Positions 32,289 through 37,194 of a stretch of 37,194 nt of DNA are shown here, in pieces. The stretch comes from Alteribacillus sp041949975. GTDB lineage: Bacteria > Bacillota > Bacilli > Bacillales > Marinococcaceae. The first letter of the stretch is position 1; each line of letters begins with the position of its first letter. The translations under genes and the position numbers were made by a program. The stretch lies in NCBI RefSeq assembly GCF_041949975.1, contig NZ_JBHFQG010000035.1, positions 1 to 37,194 on the forward strand. The letters run 5' to 3'. The notes beneath the pieces are model-generated. The model was given only the letters and a program-made list of their open reading frames with translations, was not told where the DNA came from and ran no database searches.

Positions 32289-33749
32289 TTGAATTTTCAA
32301 TCTATCAAACAGGAGTGGTTTGGCAACGTAAGAGGAGATGTACTAGCCGGTATTGTTGTTGCGCTTGCTCTTATCCCGGAGGCAATTGCTTTTTCCATCA
32401 TTGCGGGCGTTGACCCAATGGTAGGACTGTATGCTTCGTTTTGTATTGCTGTCGTTATTGCCTTTGTCGGTGGAAGGCCAGGAATGATTTCAGGTGCAAC
32501 CGGTGCGATGGCTCTTCTTATGATTACTCTTGTCGCAGATCATGGTCTTCAATATTTGCTGGCAGCTACGATATTAACAGGTATCCTCCAAATATTGTTC
32601 GGTGTATTTAAATTGTCTAAAGTTATGAAGTTTGTCCCTCGTTCGGTTATGGTTGGATTTGTTAATGCGTTAGCTATTCTTATTTTCACCTCCCAACTGC
32701 AGCATTTTGTAGGTGAAACGTGGATTATGTACGCTTTAGTTGCATTAACTTTGGCTATTATTTACTTGCTTCCAAAGGTTACAACGGCTGTACCCTCAAC
32801 ATTAGTTGCCATTATCGTTGTTACAGCAATAGCAATTTTTGCAAATTTTGGAGTGCGAACAGTTGGAGATTTAGGTTCTCTTACGCAATCTCTTCCTGTC
32901 TTTATGCTTCCATCTATACCGTTAACATTTGAAACATTAGCTATTATTTTTCCTTATGCTTTAGCCTTAACGATTGTAGGACAACTAGAGTCATTGTTAA
33001 CAGCTTCTATTGTAGATGATATGACAGATACAGAAAGTGATAAAAACAAAGAGTGCAGAGGACAAGGTATTGCTAATATTGTCACAGGGTGTTTTGGCGG
33101 TATGGCAGGTTGTGCTATGATTGGCCAATCGGTCATAAACGTAAAATCAGGAGGAAACGGTCGGCTTTCTTCTTTAGTAGCCGGTGTCGCTTTGATGATT
33201 CTCATTATTGCTCTTGGCGGTGTGGTTGTACAAATTCCAATGGCTGCATTAGCCGGCGTTATGATCATGGTTTCTATCGGAACATTTGACTGGAGTTCAT
33301 TAGCAAACATCCATAAAGTTCCAAAAACAGATTCTACAGTGATGGTTGTAACGGTAGCAACTGTAGTTATTACTCATGATTTATCTAAAGGGGTTTTGGC
33401 CGGCGTCTTATTAAGTGCCATCTTCTTTGTCAGTAAGATCTCAAGAATCCATGTGGAAGAAAAATTGGTTTCTGGCCAACAAAAGAAAATATATTCACTA
33501 CGAGGTCAATTGTTTTTTGCTTCTGTTTCTGATCTCCCTAAAAAATTCAAGTATAACGATGAAATAAAAGAAGTAGAGATTGACTTAAGTGAAGCTCATT
33601 TATGGGATGATTCGGCTATTAATGCTTTGGATAAGATTGAAACTAAATTTGAGCAGCAAGAAATTAAAGTAACGTATGCGGGGTTAAATCCGGAAAGTAA
33701 GCAGTTGTTGAACAAAATAGGCGGATTAACCAAAGCTTCAGGACACTAA
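32289..33749 (+). CDS. SulP-family inorganic anion transporter (sulfate/bicarbonate type)
   Basis: This 486-aa protein has a membrane domain of about 10-12 spans. It includes the family signature 'VVALALIPEAIAFSIIAGVD' and 'GLYASFCIAVVIAFVGGRPG', and 'SGATGAMALL' supplies the substrate-site region. A C-terminal STAS domain follows (about 400-480, 'IDLSEAHLWDDSAINALDKI'). SulP proteins move sulfate, bicarbonate or related anions, often with Na+ or H+; the anion is not decided by sequence. It starts with TTG at 32289 behind 'gaagaggtg', and no ATG fits. A UspA-type gene follows across a repeat. SulP-Usp pairing is seen in other bacteria. Confidence 0.9.
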   Translation: MNFQSIKQEWFGNVRGDVLAGIVVALALIPEAIAFSIIAGVDPMVGLYASFCIAVVIAFVGGRPGMISGATGAMALLMITLVADHGLQYLLAATILTGILQILFGVFKLSKVMKFVPRSVMVGFVNALAILIFTSQLQHFVGETWIMYALVALTLAIIYLLPKVTTAVPSTLVAIIVVTAIAIFANFGVRTVGDLGSLTQSLPVFMLPSIPLTFETLAIIFPYALALTIVGQLESLLTASIVDDMTDTESDKNKECRGQGIANIVTGCFGGMAGCAMIGQSVINVKSGGNGRLSSLVAGVALMILIIALGGVVVQIPMAALAGVMIMVSIGTFDWSSLANIHKVPKTDSTVMVVTVATVVITHDLSKGVLAGVLLSAIFFVSKISRIHVEEKLVSGQQKKIYSLRGQLFFASVSDLPKKFKYNDEIKEVEIDLSEAHLWDDSAINALDKIETKFEQQEIKVTYAGLNPESKQLLNKIGGLTKASGH

Positions 33750-33770
33750 AACCTTCATAAATCTTAAAGA

Positions 33771-33797
33771 CGATCACGTAAAAGTGGTCGTTTTTTT
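33771..33797 (+). terminator. Terminator of the SulP gene
   Basis: CGATCAC / GTGGTCG (7 bp with one G-T pair, loop gtaaaa) is followed by seven T. Repeat copy 2 begins within 3 nt of the T-tract. Confidence 0.85.
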
Positions 33798-33799
33798 AG

Positions 33800-34038
33800 T
33801 GTTTAGGAAATTATATTTTTCGAATTGTGGATAACTATCTCCATATTGTTTGATCCGCGTCTAGCTTCAGCGCCCAGCCTCTCGGAGGCCCAAGACGGTT
33901 AAAGGAACTTTTGCTAGAATCGCAAACATCGTGTTCGCAACGCAAAAGTCAGCACATCCTGTGGAAGTAAGAGCGCCTTTAGTGACTGGAGAACATTTAC
34001 CTGTCGAGGCTGATCAGGGCGCTTGCGCTTTTGTTCTT
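33800..34038. repeat. Dispersed structured intergenic repeat, copy 2 (239 bp)
   Basis: This is the longer copy of the element at 22591-22776, sharing the ~85-base 5' part and ~75-base 3' part. Outer arms AGCGCCC / GGGCGCT and inner arms AGCCTC / GAGGCT can pair. The variable middle adds about 53 bases and contains its own hairpin, ACTTTTGC (33907-33914) / GCAAAAGT (33942-33949). TGTGGATAA (33826-33834) is a perfect DnaA-box 9-mer. Like copy 1, it starts directly behind a terminator T-tract. Confidence 0.8.
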
Positions 34039-34102
34039 GCTTCTTTACAGGGAGAGCTAAGTTTCATAAGATATAGATAATTGAATAGACAGGAGGATAA
34101 AT

Positions 34103-34516
34103 ATGTATCAATACGTACTCATTGCAGCAGATGGGTCGGAACATGCCTATCGTGCAGCCCAGCATGCTGTTGGACTATTAGAGACTGGCGGAACTATTGA
34201 TGTTGTCTATGTTATAGACGGCTCCAAATCTAAAACCGATGTACTGCATACAGGGGACAAAGAACTAATTACGAAAAAAAGACGCGAGAAACTTAAAAAT
34301 ATAGAAGAGTTGTTAAATGAAAAACAAGTATCTTACAATGTTCAGTTTTTACACGGGGAGCCAGGTCCTACCATTGTAAAACATGCCAATGATAATAAAT
34401 ATGATTGTATTGTTATGGGAAGTCGCGGTTTAAATAATTTGCAGAGTATGGTTTTAGGTAGTGTCAGTCATAAAGTAGCAAAGCGTGCGAACTGTCCTGT
34501 TATGATTGTAAAATAA
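34103..34516 (+). CDS. Universal stress protein, UspA family
   Basis: This 137-aa protein is a single Usp domain. It begins 'MYQYVLIAADGSEHAYRAAQ' and ends with the ATP-binding pattern G-x2-G-x9-G-S in 'GSRGLNNLQSMVLGSVSHK'. It is therefore the nucleotide-binding type. Usp proteins act in the cytoplasm in stress survival and often regulate a neighbouring transporter. Here the SulP transporter lies upstream, though a terminator and a repeat now separate the two. The ATG follows a strong 'acaggagga' site. Confidence 0.92.
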   Translation: MYQYVLIAADGSEHAYRAAQHAVGLLETGGTIDVVYVIDGSKSKTDVLHTGDKELITKKRREKLKNIEELLNEKQVSYNVQFLHGEPGPTIVKHANDNKYDCIVMGSRGLNNLQSMVLGSVSHKVAKRANCPVMIVK

Positions 34517-34517
34517 A

Positions 34518-34557
34518 AGACCGCAGGAAGTTTATTTACCTGCAGTCTCACTTTTTA
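34518..34557. terminator. Bidirectional terminator between usp and methyltransferase
   Basis: AGACCGCAGG (34518-34527) pairs with CCTGCAGTCT (34539-34548) with one mismatch, flanked by T-rich (plus) and A-rich (minus read as T) tracts. The two genes are convergent. Confidence 0.7.
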
Positions 34558-34584
34558 TTTTCTGCTACTTGCATGTTAATTAAA

Positions 34585-35223
34585 CTAAAGAGAGTTAGTT
34601 TTTTTTCTGCATACAGCAATGCCTAATGGATAGCGCACACCAGGACGCTTGGTGTTTTCTATAGAAACACCTTGCTGATAAAAAAATTGAACACTATCAA
34701 ACATGTCATTTTCAGTGAATAATGTATGAAATTCGTGTTCTGTTAACTGGTGATAATGAAAAGGAGAGTTACAAGGTTTTCTTCTCCCTTGGCCGAATGG
34801 GGTAGATAAAACCATGGTACCGCCTGGTTTCAGCAAAGCGCTTATTTTTGTTAAAAAATCCCGGTCATCTGGTACATGCTCTATTGTTTCAAAAGAAATA
34901 ATGGTATCAAATGTACCAATCTTATCTTTAAGCTTTGAATCAAGAACATCTCCCGTTTGAAATGTGAGTAATGGATGGTAATAAGTTTTTTTTGCATAAT
35001 GAATGGTGTCAGGATCAATATCAACACCTAATATTTTTGTGATTTGTTTCTTTCTTGCTTTTGCTATCATTTGTGCTCCATACCCAGAACCGCAGGCAAT
35101 GTCCAGTACATCTTTTTGAGCATAAGGTACAGCAAAATAATACCGGGCAAGGTGTTCAAGCAGCAACCCATTACTAGGCTTCATTTCTTTAGGAATAATT
35201 CTTTCTCCCGTATCTTTTAACAC
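34585..35223 (-). CDS. Class I SAM-dependent methyltransferase
   Basis: This 212-aa protein has a Rossmann-type methyltransferase fold. Motif I is 'VLDIACGSGYGAQMIAKA' (about residues 39-56), the acidic end of strand 2 is 'ILGVDIDPDTIHYAKK', and the late motifs are 'TFDTIISFETIEHVPD' and 'LLKPGGTMVLSTPFGQGR'. The pattern is of the UbiE/Methyltransf_11 or _25 group, which methylate small molecules or lipids; the acceptor is unknown. It starts with GTG at 35223, supported by 'gcggtgat' upstream and no suitable ATG. Its leader contains a compact RNA structure ending in an intrinsic terminator. Confidence 0.85.
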   Translation of the reverse strand: MLKDTGERIIPKEMKPSNGLLLEHLARYYFAVPYAQKDVLDIACGSGYGAQMIAKARKKQITKILGVDIDPDTIHYAKKTYYHPLLTFQTGDVLDSKLKDKIGTFDTIISFETIEHVPDDRDFLTKISALLKPGGTMVLSTPFGQGRRKPCNSPFHYHQLTEHEFHTLFTENDMFDSVQFFYQQGVSIENTKRPGVRYPLGIAVCRKKTNSL

Positions 35224-35272
35224 ATGTGATCACCGCTATCTTAATTAGTAGACAATTATAATCATTAGAAAA

Positions 35273-35291
35273 ACTCGGCTTGTCGCCGAGT
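35273..35291 (-). terminator. Intrinsic terminator in the methyltransferase leader
   Basis: On the minus strand, ACTCGGC-gacaa-GCCGAGT is followed by TTTTTC, about 50 nt upstream of the GTG start. No minus-strand gene precedes it, so it either attenuates the methyltransferase or ends a small RNA. Confidence 0.65.
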
Positions 35292-35295
35292 CTTA

Positions 35296-35376
35296 TGGCG
35301 GAAGACGTAGTTTTTCTTATACTTTGATCCTTTAGCAAAGTTAAATCTTCCTAAAGTATAAACGAAAACGTTCGTT
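35296..35376 (-). ncRNA. Candidate structured leader or small RNA
   Basis: Read on the minus strand, GGAAGA (35351-35346) can close with TCTTCC (35305-35300) around an inner stem CTTTG/CAAAG, with the terminator directly after. A promoter-like TTGATT with TATACT (18-base spacing) lies at about 35391-35355. The -10 overlaps an inverted repeat TTATACTTT/AAAGTATAA, and AACGAA/TTCGTT symmetry falls in the spacer. It does not match a riboswitch class I know. Confidence 0.4.
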
Positions 35377-35547
35377 ACAATCAAACCTTCTAACATTCAG
35401 GTTATTCGTGTCCATTATTTCACATGATCTTTTCGTTATGATATATTTTCTGTGTACCCCTTAAATCCTCTAAATCCCCAGTAATAATTTTTCCCCAAAC
35501 GATTCAAAAATGGAAAGGAAAAACCATTGAAAGAGTAAAAATATTTA

Positions 35548-35688
35548 AATCGTGAAGAACAAAAACAACTGAAAAGTCTGCAAACTCAATTAGAAGCGTG
35601 TAACTCTGATAAAGAAAGAAAACAATTAATAACAAAAATCGCATTACTGCGTGAAAAAGCTAAAATAAGAATCAGAAATAAAAAATAG
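35548..35688 (+). pseudogene. Remnant of a small helical protein (no start codon)
   Basis: A 46-codon frame reads 'NREEQKQLKSLQTQLEACNS' and ends 'LREKAKIRIRNKK'. This is an amphipathic, coiled-coil-like, clearly protein-like sequence. No start codon exists in frame: a TAA lies 12 bases upstream. An ATG at 35511 in another frame ('MERKNH') would join it after a frameshift. I suggest a small gene broken near its 5' end. It ends 13 nt before the helD-like gene. No family recognised. Confidence 0.35.
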
Positions 35689-35701
35689 AAGGGAGTTCTT
35701 T

Positions 35702-37072
35702 ATGTCAGGTAAGGAACATGATGAGTTTGAAGCAGAACGAGCTCATCTCAAAAAGACCAAAGAATACATTCAGGAAGTATTAGAAAAGTCACTGAAAGAT
35801 CAAAAAGGCTACCAAAGCAATATTAAACAAGCATTAGTGGAATTGGACCATTTAGATAGCAGTTTAAGTTATGTAAACACCTTATCAAACGCTCAATTAC
35901 TTGAAATGACTAATAAGGAGTTCCGAAACTTATTAAAGGTAAAAGATAATCCATATTTCAGCCGTATTGATTTCACGCCAAAACATACGGGCGAAACTGA
36001 AGAAATGTATATTGGGAAGACGTCCTTAAGCAGAAAAGATACGCATGAACCCGTTATTGTTGATTGGCGATCTCCCATTGCGAACTTATATTATGATGGC
36101 AGCTTAGGAGAAGCAGCTTATGAGGCAGAAGGACAGACACATGAGGGAGATTTGTCTTTAAAAAGACAATATGTGATTGAAGATGGCGACTTGAAAGAAA
36201 TAAGAGATATTGATATTACGGCACGGGATCAAATGCTGCAGGCTTCTCTTACGACGAATGCAGAAAAACGATTAAAAGATATTGTATCTACCATCCAAGC
36301 AGAACAAAATCGCATTATACGGGCTGAAATGAATAAGCCTTTAATTGTTCAAGGAGTGGCTGGCAGTGGAAAAACGACCATTGCGATGCACCGAATTGCT
36401 TACTTTATTTATACGTACGCCGAAAACTTTAATCCTTCAGAAATGATGATATTAGCACCAAGTAAACTGTTTCTTGATTATATTTCGGATGTTCTTCCAG
36501 AGCTTGGAGTGGAGGATGTAACCCAGACAACATTCCAAGATTTTTTTCAAGAGGCCATGGGAAAAAAGTTTACTTTTACAAAGTCGGATGAAAAGCTGCT
36601 GAAGCTTGTAGAAGGAGATCCCAAAGAAGACCTCGACACTTTATCCTGGGTTGCTCAATTTAAAGGTTCTATGCTGTGTAAAGAATTGATTGATCGGTAT
36701 GCTGCTGATATCACAGACAATCTTATTGTGGAGGAAGATTTAAAACTGGATCGGTTTGTATTATTTGAAGGGAAAAAGGTGAAAGCTCTTTTTGAAGAGC
36801 AATACGCATATATGCCGCCTTTTCAACGCATAGAAAAAATCAAGAAAGTGATTTCAAATCAAGTCAAAACGAAGAAAAAAGACATTCTCCAAAAGGTTGA
36901 AGACATCTATGATAACCGGATTGAAAAGATTCGGTACAGTGTAAAAGATCCAGAAAAACGAAGAGAAAAAATTGTTAATGTCATGGATCAAAAAGAAGAA
37001 TATTTAGAAAGATTAAAAAAAGAATCTAAAAATATAGTGAATCCTTACGTTAAGAAATTTAATAAAAGATAG
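35702..37072 (+). pseudogene. helD: HelD-like RNA polymerase-recycling ATPase, 3' part missing
   Basis: The frame encodes 456 aa of a protein family usually about 770 aa long. Present are the N-terminal coiled-coil arm (residues 1-90, Glu/Lys-rich), 'VIVDWRSPIANLYYDG' typical of HelD, and a UvrD-type Walker A 'VQGVAGSGKTTIAMHR' near 218-233. Also present are motif Ia 'MMILAPSKLFLDYISDVLPE' and a second coiled-coil stretch. The C-terminal motor domain with motifs III-VI is absent: the frame ends at TAG 37070-37072, just where insertion-sequence-like DNA starts. HelD removes stalled RNA polymerase from DNA with sigma-delta help; the truncated form should not work as a motor. The ATG follows 'gaaggga'. 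Confidence 0.82.
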
Positions 37073-37076
37073 CGTA

Positions 37077-37194
37077 AGATAGTTTGTGTAAGTTCCTTGA
37101 GACAAAAAAAGAGGTAGGGTATCCTCAGAATTAACGACCAAATCAACTCGAGAGGAGATGCCCTACCTATGTCTACTAGTATAGGACAAAATAA
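37077..37194 (+). mobile_element. Start of an insertion sequence (IS256-like?), partial
   Basis: Just past the broken helD frame comes 'gatagtttgtgtaagttcc', resembling an IS end. An inverted repeat follows (37112-37126 with 37152-37168), and then an ATG at 37169 opens a frame 'MSTSIGQN' that runs off the window. The end position and the IS family are guesses from this short stretch; the other end and target duplication are outside the window. Confidence 0.55.
37169..37194 (+). CDS. Probable transposase, first codons only
   Basis: Only eight codons are visible ('MSTSIGQN'). The ribosome-binding site 'gaggag' (37152-37157) is inside one arm of the hairpin AGGTAGGG..ATCCTC / GAGGA..CCCTACCT. 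Such a hairpin would hide the site in transcripts entering from outside, a known way IS elements limit transposase synthesis. Identity rests on context. Confidence 0.45.

Noticed and set aside
22591..34038. CRISPR array or tandem repeat made by the two repeat copies
   Set aside because: Only two copies more than 11 kb apart, long and with variable centres; there is no regular spacer-repeat pattern and no cas gene.
35296..35376. preQ1-I riboswitch before the methyltransferase
   Set aside because: A stem followed by 'aaaaacta' looked similar, but the conserved loop bases that pair with the CTA of the tail are missing and the gene is not a queuosine gene.

Overview
The window looks like chromosomal DNA of a low-GC, endospore-forming member of the Bacillaceae, probably salt- or alkali-tolerant. 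The signs are a glmS ribozyme, a cdaA-cdaR-glmM-glmS block, a sigW-rsiW pair, a Spo0E-like small protein, a Bacillus/Geobacillus-type cytochrome bd operon with a tiny CydS subunit, and several acidic extracytoplasmic proteins. I have no species-level evidence.

Layout. 1-486: the end of an rRNA operon (23S 3' end, 5S, tRNA-Thr) and its terminator. 600-4860: a membrane acyltransferase, a metallo-beta-lactamase-fold hydrolase, a badly decayed and internally rearranged eutH pseudogene, and a VanY-type D,D-carboxypeptidase lipoprotein. 4878-13457: a catabolic island around a sigma-54-dependent PAS activator. To its left, on the minus strand, lie an acyl-CoA dehydrogenase, a kinase and a ComB-like phosphatase-family protein; to its right, on the plus strand, lie an acyl-CoA ligase, an SDR and a short-chain fatty acid transporter. 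13678-17761: a Tet(L)-like MFS exporter and cydABS. 18045-21633: an alpha/beta-hydrolase, a membrane Mur ligase and a D-Ala-D-Ala ligase paralogue. 21824-22542: six tRNAs. 22591-25612: a dispersed repeat, an aromatic-acid-exporter-family protein, a Spo0E-like peptide and sigW-rsiW. 25871-31737: cdaA, cdaR, glmM, then glmS under its ribozyme. 32289-34516: a SulP anion transporter, a second copy of the repeat and a universal stress protein. 34585-37194: a methyltransferase with a structured leader, and a helD-like gene cut short beside what looks like the start of an insertion sequence.

The most interesting region is the sigma-54 island. Its gene set (PAS-type sigma-54 activator, APH-fold kinase, ACAD10/11-type dehydrogenase, SDR, acyl-CoA ligase, acid transporter) parallels the levulinic acid (lva) operon of Pseudomonas putida and the kinase-dehydrogenase fusion of human ACAD10/ACAD11. 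That suggests catabolism of 4-keto or 4-hydroxy acids through a phosphorylated acyl-CoA. Both outward-facing operons have textbook -24/-12 promoters with exact GG-N10-GC spacing. The right-hand one also has clustered GAATC/GATTC half-sites and a cre-like site upstream. A ComB-like protein with altered signature residues is translationally coupled to the kinase, which I do not know from the lva system.

Other notable points are the block-swapped eutH pseudogene (order 1-3-2-4), two copies of a structured intergenic repeat each carrying a perfect DnaA-box 9-mer, a riboswitch- or attenuator-like leader before the methyltransferase, and the unannotated-size genes cydS (38 aa) and the Spo0E-like gene (54 aa).
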